From Galaxea fascicularis (taxonomy: Eukaryota > Cnidaria > Anthozoa > Scleractinia > Euphylliidae): a DNA stretch of 64,000 nt. The stretch covers positions 2,395,489 to 2,459,488 of the forward strand of contig OX419339.1 of assembly GCA_948470475.1 (NCBI GenBank), read 5' to 3'. The position numbers and the translations under genes were made by a program. Below, piece after piece: positions 47,412 through 54,500 of the stretch. The notes beneath the pieces are model-generated. The model saw only the letters and a list, made by a program, of their open reading frames with translations, was not told the origin of the DNA and did no database searches. Position 1 is the stretch's first letter. Each line of letters begins with the position of its first letter.

Positions 47412-47562
47412 GCGGCGGTGGCGGGGGGAATCATGCGAACGCATGCACTTTGGATGGTGTGCGGCCGAAACCAAAAGGGCCAAAATGACGACACGTGCAC
47501 TTGTATTGGTGCGGCCAAAGGTGAGGTGATTTGACCCTGCACGTCAATACGTGACCGGGGAT
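47412..47562 (-). pseudogene. Cassette 7, apparently two fused and frameshifted units
   Basis: It starts IPGHVLTC and HQYKCTC in phase 0 but meets a TGA. A different frame runs HTIQSACVRM to a GTAAGT donor in the usual phase. The length of 151 nt breaks the 2-modulo-3 rule. It probably arose by deletion between two cassettes. Confidence 0.4.
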
Positions 47563-47589
47563 CTGAAAAGAACCAGAGAAAAGACTTAC

Positions 47590-47660
47590 TAATGGTGGCA
47601 CATGCACGTTCGATGGATACCGAAGAGACCGAATTCACAAATCAATGCGTGCCCGGGGAT
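47590..47660 (-). CDS. Cassette 6 (IPGH type)
   Basis: It encodes IPGHALIC, a short spacer, then HRTCMCHH, with a GTAAGT donor. It is the last cassette partly visible in the right arm, where the window ends. Confidence 0.5.
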
Positions 47661-47692
47661 CTGAAAAAACAGGAAAAAAAAAAAAGACTCAC

Positions 47693-47772
47693 GCGTATGC
47701 ACGTCCAGTGTACGAACACATGCACGTGGTGTGGTGTTGGGGGAAGCGGCAAACGAGTGCGTGCCCGGGAAT
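47693..47772 (-). CDS. Cassette 5 (IPGH type)
   Basis: It is separated from cassette 4 by only 17 nt (GTAAG, T-run, CAG). It encodes IPGHALVCRFPQHHTTCMC then SYTGRAYA. The donor is GTGAGT. Confidence 0.5.
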
Positions 47773-47789
47773 CTGAAAAAAAAACTTAC

Positions 47790-47881
47790 TGGGTCAGACC
47801 CCACCATCCGTCGTCCGTGTAACACATGCACACGGTGTGTTCCCACGGATTGACGACGCACGTCAAAATGTGCCCGGGGAT
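47790..47881 (-). CDS. Cassette 4 (IPGH type)
   Basis: The acceptor is ttttttcag and the donor GTAAGT. It encodes IPGHILTCVVNPWEHTVCMC then YTDDGWWGLT, close to cassette 3 in the first 20 residues and different afterwards. Confidence 0.5.
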
Positions 47882-47917
47882 CTGAAAAAAGGAATGAAAG
47901 GACATGAAAGGACGTAC

Positions 47918-47994
47918 GGTGGTGATGGTGGTTCGCACATGCACGCGACGTGTGTCCAAGGATCGACGATGCACGTTAGAATGTGACCTGGAAT
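47918..47994 (-). CDS. Cassette 3 (IPGH type)
   Basis: The acceptor is cattgcag and the donor GTACGT. It encodes IPGHILTCIVDPWTHVACMC plus a Pro-rich tail (EPPSPP). The proposed metal ligands are His4, Cys8, His15, Cys18 and Cys20. Confidence 0.5.
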
Positions 47995-48020
47995 CTGCAA
48001 TGATGGGAAAAAACACTTAC

Positions 48021-48112
48021 ACTCATCAGCTGGTGCATGCGTTCGCATGGCAAATGATGCAGAGGTGGATGGTGCCGCAGAGGGCGCACAACATGACTCT
48101 GTGGGGATTTAA
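48021..48112 (-). CDS. Cassette 2 (diverged, Cys-rich, ends in stops)
   Basis: In phase 0 it encodes NPHRVMLCALC, IHLCIIC and NACTS, then two TGA codons just before the GTAAGT donor. The Cys/His content and length match the family, but the stop would end the protein in this cassette. Confidence 0.4.
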
Positions 48113-48129
48113 CTGAAAAAAGAGAATAC

Positions 48130-48221
48130 CTTTGGTACAATCGAATTAAACCCCATTTGTAAGTGAACCCGTAGGCGCTGGGGCAGGTGCATTTGTATAT
48201 GAATCCCTGTAGGGTAGCGAT
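48130..48221 (-). CDS. Cassette 1 (IATLQG..KCTC)
   Basis: The acceptor gcggacag has a weak pyrimidine tract, and the donor is GTATTC. In phase 0 it reads IATLQGFIYKCTCPS and then an aromatic-rich tail (TYKWGLIRLYQ), sharing only the initial Ile and the C-T-C with the others. An alternative upstream acceptor at 48245 gives a longer exon in other frames. Confidence 0.4.
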
Positions 48222-48709
48222 CTGTCCGCGTTAAAACTAGAGATCTGAAAAAAGAAAAAACAAAGGAAAAGCAAACAAGCGAAACGAGAAAACAAAGGGA
48301 ATCGCTTCTCTCGGCTAGCAAAACATGTTATTTTCGCAACGGAGCCAATTTGGTCGAGCGAGCACACCGCTCTGAATTTTTTTTTTTGAAGAGCACACAC
48401 ATAAGATGGACATCGACTTACAACGAAAAAAAAAAATAACAGAAGAAAAAATAATCACGATGGTTTAAGCTCGTTGTCGCCGGAGAAATCCATCATTGAA
48501 CTACAAACGAAAACGTGAGCACTGCGAACGGTAAAACGGTACGTCAAAAGAAAGCTAACATAAATCTTCAACTGTCGTTTGAGCGAGTCCGTTTTGAGGA
48601 TTATTGCAAAGGAAAAAAAAAATATATATGGCAGAGCTCGGAGGCCTTTTCTTTTTTATCGAGGTTTAGTAAGTCGTGGTCATGAAAGCAAAGGATTTGA
48701 ACCACTCAC

Positions 48710-48818
48710 CAATTTCTGTGTTTTCCTGGAAACATCCGCGAGAGCGGTCAGTGTTTTCTCGGAAAAAGTATCGGTCTTTGAATGTGCTTTGTTCGCACCA
48801 CCGACTCGTTTGAATCTT
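48710..48818 (-). CDS. Small exon upstream of the cassettes
   Basis: The 109-nt exon lies between a long pyrimidine tract ending tttccag and donor GTGAGT. One frame (RFKRVGGANKAHSKTD to SRKTQKL) is open throughout and ends in phase 0, the phase that the cassettes require. It could be their upstream partner. A second frame (KIQTSRWCEQS) is also open. Its own upstream donor is CTCGAG-GTAAGT at 49092/49091. No start codon for this unit is certain. Confidence 0.4.
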
Positions 48819-49583
48819 CTGGAAAAAAAAAAAAAAACAAACAAAAATAAGAATGGGGGTTGTTTCCTCGGATGACCAAACGTAAGCTTTTAAAGGGAAA
48901 AAAAAAATTGTGGCCGCCAACGCTTCCCGCATTGCGAGCGAGTGTTTTTGCAAAGAAAAACAAAAAAAATTATGTTAGCTTGAAAAACCGCTTCAAACCC
49001 AACCTATGCAACGCTTAGGTAAGAGTCATGGTGATTTTAAGGAAGGTTTTGGAGTTCGACAAACGTTGGAACGAAGAAGAAGAGAACTTACCTCGAGCTT
49101 GCGTTTCTTTTCGAAGGTCGTTTGAAATGAGAAAATCGTTTGTAAAGATCCTCTTTCGATTGTACACAAAAAACAGAGCTTGCAGAGAGGTCTTGTCACG
49201 TTACCGGTGGATCAAATCGAGCTGTGAAAAGTCTTTTTTTAACGCTGGGGATCAAATCAAGCTGTGACACCATCGTTTCACGCCGCAAAAAAACTAAATG
49301 CACCTCGCATCTCAAGTGCTTAAGTAATATTTCGATGGCGTGGATGTGACACAGTCGGATGACTCCTTTTTGTGACCTTATTTGGTGTCTTGCACACGTG
49401 TATTTGGTGTCTCGCACACGTGGGTGGCCCAAAGGCTAAATCACGGCGACAAATGGAAAATAGGCCTCTGAAAAAAGGCCTAAATTCGAGTACACCCGAG
49501 TGGTGTACGGTGTGAGCAAAGAGCCCTCGTTACGCCTGGGTCACGGGCCTGGCGGCGATTGAGTGGGTAGGTGGCTTTGTCAC

Positions 49584-50113
49584 GACTACGTTGGGTCAGT
49601 GGTATCCCACCCCAGCCAAGGGGTGATTTCGATACGTCAGGTAAGACGTCACGAAGGGTTCCCTCTCTGAGAAATAGGGGCCTGCGAGGTTATTTCCACT
49701 TGGAGTCAGTGGCATCCCACCTCCACCCAGGGGGGTGGTTTCGATGCATCATGTAGGAGGTCACGAAGGGTCCCCCTCTAAGAAATAGGGGCCTGCGAGG
49801 TTATTTCGACATGGAGTCAGTGGTATCCCACCCCCACCCAGGGGGGGTGGTTTCGATGCATCATGTAGGAGGTCACGAAGTGTCCCTCTCTGGAAAACAA
49901 GGGCCTGCAAGGTTATTTCCACACGGAGTCAGTGGTATCCCACCCCCACCCAGGGGGTGGTTTCGGTGCATCATGTAGGAGGTCACGAAGTGTCCCTCTC
50001 TGGAAAACAAGGGCCTGGAAGGTTATTTCCACTTGGAGTCAGTGGTATCCCACCCCCACCCAGGGGGGGTGGTTTCGATGCATCATGTAGGAGGTCACAA
50101 AGTGTCCCTCTCT
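49584..50113. repeat. ~112 bp tandem repeats in the left arm
   Basis: Four good copies and one diverged copy contain GTGACCTCCTACATGATGCA, CCACCCCC-TGGGTGGGGG (a hairpin) and GGGATACCACTGACTCC on the minus strand. They are mirrored at 61511-62040. They separate the PLA2 gene from the spliced outer unit. Confidence 0.85.
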
Positions 50114-50181
50114 AAAATAGTAATATCCCGACCTCTATGTGAATCACACGCATTGCAAATCGTTTTTTTTTTAAAGAACCT

Positions 50182-50187
50182 TTTATT
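50182..50187 (-). terminator. Polyadenylation signal after the left PLA2 gene
   Basis: AATAAA lies on the minus strand 85 bp past the PLA2 stop, after a hairpin formed by ACCTG and CAGGT around T/A runs. The mirrored copy is at 61437-61442. Confidence 0.5.
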
Positions 50188-50271
50188 GTCAATTGCTTTT
50201 TCAAAAAAGAACCACTTATGGTCAACTAGTTTTTAACCTGGTTTTGAAAAAAAAAACACAGGTTTTTTTTT

Positions 50272-50634
50272 TTAAACGTTCAACTTGACTTTGGTTTGCA
50301 TGATTTTCTTGACGATCCTTTCCGTGAGGGTCCGCTTGCCCGGCAATCCCTCGATGGCTTTGATCATGCGACGATCGGCGGCGTGCTTGTCCCTCAAAGT
50401 CTTGGCCTTGTCGTAGTCGATGTCGTGTTGTTTGGCAATCTTGTCCAACCGGTTGATGCCCGGGTCCCCGCGTTTCAAACGTTTCTTCAAATGCGTGCCG
50501 GGCCCCATGTACTGATAGCCTGGCCAGTGAAATTCCAGGCCCGTTTTGCCCAGCCATTTTTGCACGTCCACCCCGCGGCCGCCCTGAGACGGCTTCTGGC
50601 ATCGTCGCTTACTCTTCATCGTAGTCCTCTTCAT
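50272..50634 (-). CDS. Phospholipase A2-like virion protein (left copy)
   Basis: The protein has 120 residues. The PLA2 signature resembles that of parvovirus VP1: calcium-loop motif YMGPGT, then HDIDYDKA with the catalytic His-Asp pair and the supporting Tyr. It is framed by GDPGINRLDKIAKQ and KHAADRRMI. In parvoviruses this activity opens endosomal membranes during entry. That role is inferred here. The N-terminus is basic. It overlaps the 3' end of the 305-residue gene (start 50634 or 50619; upstream stop at 50609). An identical second copy lies in the other arm. Confidence 0.8.
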   Translation of the reverse strand: MKRTTMKSKRRCQKPSQGGRGVDVQKWLGKTGLEFHWPGYQYMGPGTHLKKRLKRGDPGINRLDKIAKQHDIDYDKAKTLRDKHAADRRMIKAIEGLPGKRTLTERIVKKIMQTKVKLNV

Positions 50635-51526
50635 CGAGTCGGCGTCGCGTGCGCTTCCCTCGCTCCCAATCTTCCCACCCTGGTTGGGTTCTCAACCGTC
50701 TCACTGCCAAGGGTGTTTTCGACGTTTCCTCCATGGCCCGTCGCCTTTTATCCATGGCCCTGGCGACAGCCCCCCATAAATCGTCCTCACCCCTTGGACG
50801 CTCGATCTGGGGCGTCTTTTTCAATCGGCGTTTACCCTGTTCGAGGTCCCACGCATCAAAGGGGGTCTTTCGTGTAGGCTCTTCCTCCTCCCCCTCCTCC
50901 TTTTTCACTTTCACGTCCTGAGGGGGTGGGAAGAACCAGTCGTCTTCCTCTTCCTTTTTGACTTCCACCCAAGGAGGGGGTGGGCGGGGCCAGTCGTCTT
51001 CCTCTTCCTTTTTGACTTCCACCCAAGGAGGGGGTGGGAGGGGCCAGTCCTCGTCCTCTTCTTCTTCTTTTGCCTTTTTGAACAACCGTTTGGGTTTTTT
51101 TGGCACTCTGGGTTTCACGTCCGTCCCTATGGCTTTGCTCACCGTTGTCTTGGCAGGGGTCCTACCTGTGGGGGTTCCCCCCTCCGTTTTTTGGGCCACT
51201 CTCACCATGCGTCGCATCCATTTGTCGAACGCACTGCTCACCAAATCCGTTTCGGGGGCGTCGTCATCGTCGGCTGTCCCCGCCGTGCCTGCTGCGGGAA
51301 CGTCCAAGGTTCGCAGTTTTTTCGTGGCTCGATGCAGGGCGCGCGATACGGGCTTCAACTTCATGCGTTTGGCTGCAGGCGACAGGTGGGGATCCTTCAA
51401 CAACCGTTCCTCTTTGGCCGCCAAGGTGGCCGCATGGGTTAACAGATGGTTCTGCAACAAACCGGCCTTGTGTTTAGCCACCCAAGGGGCGAATTCGCGT
51501 TTGGGTACGATCAACATTTCTTCCAT
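50609..51526 (-). CDS. 305-residue charged protein with WVEVKKEEE repeats
   Basis: No known domain is seen. The N-terminal third is basic. The middle carries two copies of DDWPxPPPPWVEVKKEEE-like units plus a diverged third (DDWFFPPPQDVKVKKEE), alternating Pro-rich and Lys/Glu-rich blocks. The C-terminus is highly charged. Composition suggests a disordered virion or scaffolding component. The last 50 codons lie inside the inverted repeat, so a 5'-less copy exists at 60865-61015. A TATA-like CCTATAAGAG lies at 51618-51627. Confidence 0.75.
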   Translation of the reverse strand: MEEMLIVPKREFAPWVAKHKAGLLQNHLLTHAATLAAKEERLLKDPHLSPAAKRMKLKPVSRALHRATKKLRTLDVPAAGTAGTADDDDAPETDLVSSAFDKWMRRMVRVAQKTEGGTPTGRTPAKTTVSKAIGTDVKPRVPKKPKRLFKKAKEEEEDEDWPLPPPPWVEVKKEEEDDWPRPPPPWVEVKKEEEDDWFFPPPQDVKVKKEEGEEEEPTRKTPFDAWDLEQGKRRLKKTPQIERPRGEDDLWGAVARAMDKRRRAMEETSKTPLAVRRLRTQPGWEDWERGKRTRRRLDEEDYDEE

Positions 51527-51666
51527 GACGAGACGGTGATGCGACCGGTCACGCGTGCTTCACCGACAGGGGTCGCACAGTAGGCGTCGTCTGAGTTCAC
51601 AACACTCACGTTGCCACCTCTTATAGGTTCTTGTCGGCTGGACATTCAACAAGGCCACAAGAGCTC

Positions 51667-51984
51667 TCATCGTTGGAGACATCGACACACCGCTTGCAGT
51701 CCCCGCCATAAGCCACTGCCCGTCTGTCGGAGCAAGAGAGCGCGTCGTCGGGTCACCGAATTTTTCCGCTTGGCCAACTCGCGCAAGACCTTTTTATGCC
51801 TTTTCAATCGGGCCACGACGTCCGGGGTGACCCTGGCATGCCCTTTCAACGTGTTCAACACCAATTCGCTGATGGCATTGATCTGATCGGCGTTGGCGTG
51901 CCGTAGGAGGTCGTGACGGTATTGCCCGCGGGCATCTCGAAACAGACTTTCCAAAAACGGCAACTGACGTCTGAGACGTTTCAT
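51667..51984 (-). CDS. Small basic Polinton-type protein
   Basis: The protein has 105 residues and is very basic. The central block (HKKVLRELAKRKNSVTRRRA, then LLLRQTGSGLW) resembles a family of ~110-residue proteins that lie near capsid genes in animal Polintons/adintoviruses. Their function is unknown. The box TATAAAAG at 52025-52032 is 41 bp upstream of the ATG. Confidence 0.7.
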   Translation of the reverse strand: MKRLRRQLPFLESLFRDARGQYRHDLLRHANADQINAISELVLNTLKGHARVTPDVVARLKRHKKVLRELAKRKNSVTRRRALLLRQTGSGLWRGLQAVCRCLQR

Positions 51985-52024
51985 CTCGAGGGGAACCGTC
52001 TGCGTCGACCAGGGTCCACGTTGT

Positions 52025-52032
52025 CTTTTATA
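52025..52032 (-). promoter_or_regulatory. TATA box of the 51667-51984 gene
   Basis: TATAAAAG on the minus strand, 41 bp from the ATG. Confidence 0.6.
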
Positions 52033-52069
52033 CCCTCTTTTCTTGTGGCAACTTCCAGGGCTTTTTTGG

Positions 52070-52372
52070 TCACATGAGGCAACAAGGGCTGGCTTTCTTG
52101 GCGATGAAACCTTGCGATCGAGCGTATTGGAGCCACGATTGTTTGCCCCCTCTTGCTTTGTGAGCCTGCCAGGCCGCTCTCATGCTGTCGTATTGCCGTT
52201 TGGCCTTCGTCATATCCGTGTTTTTGACGGCGCGAATCATGTCGCGCGTGACCTCATAGGCTTTTTTGGGATCCACCACCCAAGGCATCTTGCCCCCTTG
52301 CTGAGTGGAGGGTCGTCTCCGCCGACGTGTCGAGGAGGTTGTCTTCTTCTTTGTCGTCGCACGTTTGGCCAT
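52070..52372 (-). CDS. Basic core-like protein
   Basis: The protein has 100 residues from ATG 52372, chosen because the box GATAAAAG at 52404-52411 lies between it and the longer frame start. The N-terminus is Lys/Arg/Thr-rich (AKRATTKKKTTSSTRRRRRP), like viral DNA-condensing proteins. The remainder is helical (DPKKAYEVTRDM, WLQYARSQGF). The role is inferred from composition only. Confidence 0.65.
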   Translation of the reverse strand: MAKRATTKKKTTSSTRRRRRPSTQQGGKMPWVVDPKKAYEVTRDMIRAVKNTDMTKAKRQYDSMRAAWQAHKARGGKQSWLQYARSQGFIAKKASPCCLM

Positions 52373-52403
52373 GGTCTGAGGTTGCGAGGACAGCGTCCCT
52401 TCC

Positions 52404-52411
52404 CTTTTATC
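52404..52411 (-). promoter_or_regulatory. TATA-like box of the 52070-52372 gene
   Basis: GATAAAAG, 32 bp from the ATG. Confidence 0.55.
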
Positions 52412-52688
52412 GCGTCCACGAAAAGGTGGAACCATCGGGATGACGCACCAACCCAGACCTCCGTCGTTTCATGGCAGCACGTTCAACACTGCTTGCATTG
52501 TACCGCTTTTTGGTGGCGGCCTCTAGGGCTTTTTTGGCACCGTACCCCGCGGCACCACTGACGGCTCCTACAGCAGCCGCTTTGCCCGCCGCGATGGCTG
52601 CAGGCAGGAGGGCTAGTAGAGGAAACAGGCCTCCCTTGTGACGTCGCCGTCGAGTCGTCCGTCGTCGCGACACTCTTTGCTTGGGCAT
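52407..52688 (-). CDS. pX-like minor virion protein
   Basis: The protein has 93 residues from ATG 52688. An Arg-rich start (RRRTTRRRRHKGG) is followed by a hydrophobic Ala/Gly segment (LFPLLALLPAAIAAGKAAAV), then a basic tail. This layout matches adenovirus protein X/mu and similar small Polinton virion proteins that bind DNA or membrane. A longer upstream frame exists, but the box CATAAAAAG at 52728-52736 favours this start. Confidence 0.7.
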   Translation of the reverse strand: MPKQRVSRRRTTRRRRHKGGLFPLLALLPAAIAAGKAAAVGAVSGAAGYGAKKALEAATKKRYNASSVERAAMKRRRSGLVRHPDGSTFSWTR

Positions 52689-52727
52689 GCTCGCTTGTTG
52701 AGTGACCTCTCGTAGGCCGTGCGTTCC

Positions 52728-52736
52728 CTTTTTATG
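52728..52736 (-). promoter_or_regulatory. TATA-like box of the pX-like gene
   Basis: CATAAAAAG, 40 bp from the chosen ATG. It lies inside the 3' end of the ATPase gene. Confidence 0.55.
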
Positions 52737-53376
52737 TCGGACGGTGGGGCTTGGCAAAGGCACGGGTGTACCCTTCGTCCTCCAAGAGGTCCGAAAAGAC
52801 CCGGTACGTATCGTCGGAGGCCGGATGCAGATCCAAGAAGACGTACCCAAAAGGTCGGGCCGTCACGGTGTCGTAGACGTCTAACACGTCGGGCCAATGT
52901 TTGGGAAAGGCTTGCCTGATGAGGTTGGTGAACCCCAACTGATCGCGAGGACTCTTGAAGGCCACGATGTAATGCGCATTACGCGAAATCGTCTTGGCGT
53001 ACTTGCCAGGGGGAAACATGTCTTGACAGAGATAGAGCACGGTGATGTTGCGATGGTGCGAGTCTTTGGTGAACAGATCCAACACGCGTTTGTCGTTGCC
53101 CCCTTCCTCCATCAGATCGTCGAGGACCAAGACCCCTCCTTTCGTGCGACCGAACCAACGTTGTAATTGATCGCTCTCGGGTATGCCTTTGTGCATGTGT
53201 ACCCCCAGTCGAGCCAACGGGTGAAAGCCCTCTTGCCACACCCCGTAACAATAGTGGACGTTGGGCACCACGTCGCAAAAGTACCGGTGAGGCGCTTTCA
53301 AGAGTTTGGTGACAAATACCGTCTTGCCACACCCCGAGGGTCCCACCACCAACAGGCTACTCGGTGTCCGAATCAT
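52732..53376 (-). CDS. FtsK/HerA-type packaging ATPase
   Basis: The protein has 214 residues. The Walker A motif GPSGCGKT is at residues ~12-19, Walker B GGVLVLDDL at ~80-88. The size and N-terminal P-loop fit the A32-like DNA-packaging ATPases of Polintons, adintoviruses and virophages, which drive genome entry into the capsid. The box TATAAAAA at 53406-53413 lies 30 bp upstream, inside the preceding gene. Confidence 0.9.
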   Translation of the reverse strand: MIRTPSSLLVVGPSGCGKTVFVTKLLKAPHRYFCDVVPNVHYCYGVWQEGFHPLARLGVHMHKGIPESDQLQRWFGRTKGGVLVLDDLMEEGGNDKRVLDLFTKDSHHRNITVLYLCQDMFPPGKYAKTISRNAHYIVAFKSPRDQLGFTNLIRQAFPKHWPDVLDVYDTVTARPFGYVFLDLHPASDDTYRVFSDLLEDEGYTRAFAKPHRPT

Positions 53377-53382
53377 CTTTGT

Positions 53383-53721
53383 TCAACTCCACAGCAAGGC
53401 GTCGATTTTTATACTGCCCGCTTTCAGACGTCTGAGCATGGAATTCAACGTCAGACGCCCCGTGAGAGGCACCTTTTGCGTCTTCAAGGGCTTGGGGAGT
53501 TTCCGAAAGACCTCGGCCAACGTCACGGTGTCTTTGACCATCTTGATCTTTTTCTTTTTGCTCCGCACGCGTTTAGGTGGGTCGGGGTCGGGACCGTATT
53601 GTTCCTGCAACCGTTGCATCATACCCATCCACGTGGCTTGACTGGGTAAGGGAACCGCCGAGGTCAGTCGCGGAGGGACGAGCCCCGTCACAGGTTGCAA
53701 GTCGAGGCGTCGTTGGGCCAT
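53383..53721 (-). CDS. Unknown 112-residue basic protein
   Basis: From ATG 53721 (MAQRRLDLQ) it has a Pro-rich N-terminal half and a Lys-rich stretch (KRVRSKKKKIKMVKD). It ends LKAGSIKIDALLWS. No family is recognised. Its position between ATPase and protease suggests a virion component. TATAAAAG is at 53753-53760. Confidence 0.65.
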   Translation of the reverse strand: MAQRRLDLQPVTGLVPPRLTSAVPLPSQATWMGMMQRLQEQYGPDPDPPKRVRSKKKKIKMVKDTVTLAEVFRKLPKPLKTQKVPLTGRLTLNSMLRRLKAGSIKIDALLWS

Positions 53722-53752
53722 ACTGATACGGTTACCCAAAGAGTGCGCCCCC

Positions 53753-53760
53753 CTTTTATA
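53753..53760 (-). promoter_or_regulatory. TATA box of the 53383-53721 gene
   Basis: TATAAAAG, 32 bp from the ATG. Confidence 0.6.
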
Positions 53761-53800
53761 TGGACAAAGGACCACACAGTCACCGCTTTTTAAAAAATGT

Positions 53801-53806
53801 TTTATT
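53801..53806 (-). terminator. Polyadenylation signal after the protease gene
   Basis: AATAAA on the minus strand, 23 bp past the protease stop. Confidence 0.5.
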
Positions 53807-53828
53807 AAGAACGACCTCGTTGTTGTTG

Positions 53829-54458
53829 TTAATACACGGTATCGTAGTTTTGGCCTTCCGGGTTCCCCGTCATCGTCATGAGCATGTCCATCAGACGCAC
53901 GGGCACGTGGTTACTCTGGCGAATGGGGCCCGTCAAACGATGCCACGCCAAATCGCGTCGCACCAACCGCTTGAACCAGGCAGCCGCGCGAGCGTCGTTC
54001 TTCACGAAATCGTAGCGACTAAAATACTGTTGAAACGTCTGTAACGTGCCTCCCAGACTGCAATGCACCAAAAACAGGAGGGCATAGGCACCGCACGTGT
54101 TGCTGTCGATGGCTTGCAAACTGCGCTCGTTGAAACGAAGGGTGGACCAATGCTTTTCCAACCAGTCTTCCAGGGCAGGCGCCCCGTAACGCCACAACGG
54201 TAACCCAAAACTGTCCATCACCAAGCAGGTGTCCTCCTCTTCGTCGTCGTCGTCAGGGCCCGGCGTCCAAAGGGCCATCCAATGACTGCCAGGACGATCG
54301 TGAGGGTCCACGTTGACGATATACCCTTGCGCACGGTCTCGGATGGGTCGAGGGGGCAGTCGGTCGCTGGGAAAGACCCCGGCAAAATGAGGACCAAGGT
54401 GGGGGTCGTCTTCGGCCAAATGCCGCAACTGTTCGTCCGTGGTGGGCACCAACTCCAT
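53829..54458 (-). CDS. Adenain-like cysteine protease
   Basis: The protein has 209 residues. The catalytic triad pattern of adenovirus protease/Ulp1-type enzymes is complete: His59 in GSHWMAL, Asp82 in VMDSFG, Gln115, and Cys122 in SNTCGAYAL. The enzyme would mature capsid and core proteins in the assembling virion. It lies directly downstream of the capsid gene. A CATAAAAG box at 54493-54500 is 35 bp upstream. Confidence 0.9.
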   Translation of the reverse strand: MELVPTTDEQLRHLAEDDPHLGPHFAGVFPSDRLPPRPIRDRAQGYIVNVDPHDRPGSHWMALWTPGPDDDDEEEDTCLVMDSFGLPLWRYGAPALEDWLEKHWSTLRFNERSLQAIDSNTCGAYALLFLVHCSLGGTLQTFQQYFSRYDFVKNDARAAAWFKRLVRRDLAWHRLTGPIRQSNHVPVRLMDMLMTMTGNPEGQNYDTVY

Positions 54459-54492
54459 GGTGGGACTGACCTTGGTCTATCTTCTAATGGCT

Positions 54493-54500
54493 CTTTTATG
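54493..54500 (-). promoter_or_regulatory. TATA-like box of the protease gene
   Basis: CATAAAAG overlapping the last codons of the capsid gene. Confidence 0.55.

Larger units (their letters stand above)
47240..48221 (-). other. Array of exon-like cassettes in the left inverted-repeat arm
   Basis: On the minus strand, cassettes lie at 48130-48221 (92 nt), 48021-48112 (92), 47918-47994 (77), 47790-47881 (92), 47693-47772 (80), 47590-47660 (71) and 47240-47301 (62). Two damaged ones lie at 47412-47562 and about 47311-47387. Each begins after cag and most end at GTAAGT, GTGAGT or GTACGT. All seven intact lengths are 2 modulo 3. Spacers are 17, 26, 36, 17, 32 and 27 nt. Consecutive splicing would therefore be both too tight and out of frame, as in mutually exclusive exon sets. 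The intended partner exons are not settled. Confidence 0.6.
47624..50759. repeat. Left inverted-repeat arm (part matched in the window)
   Basis: This is the mirror of 60865-64000. The true arm probably continues outward past 47624, because the cassette array and terminal exon lie there. Confidence 0.95.
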
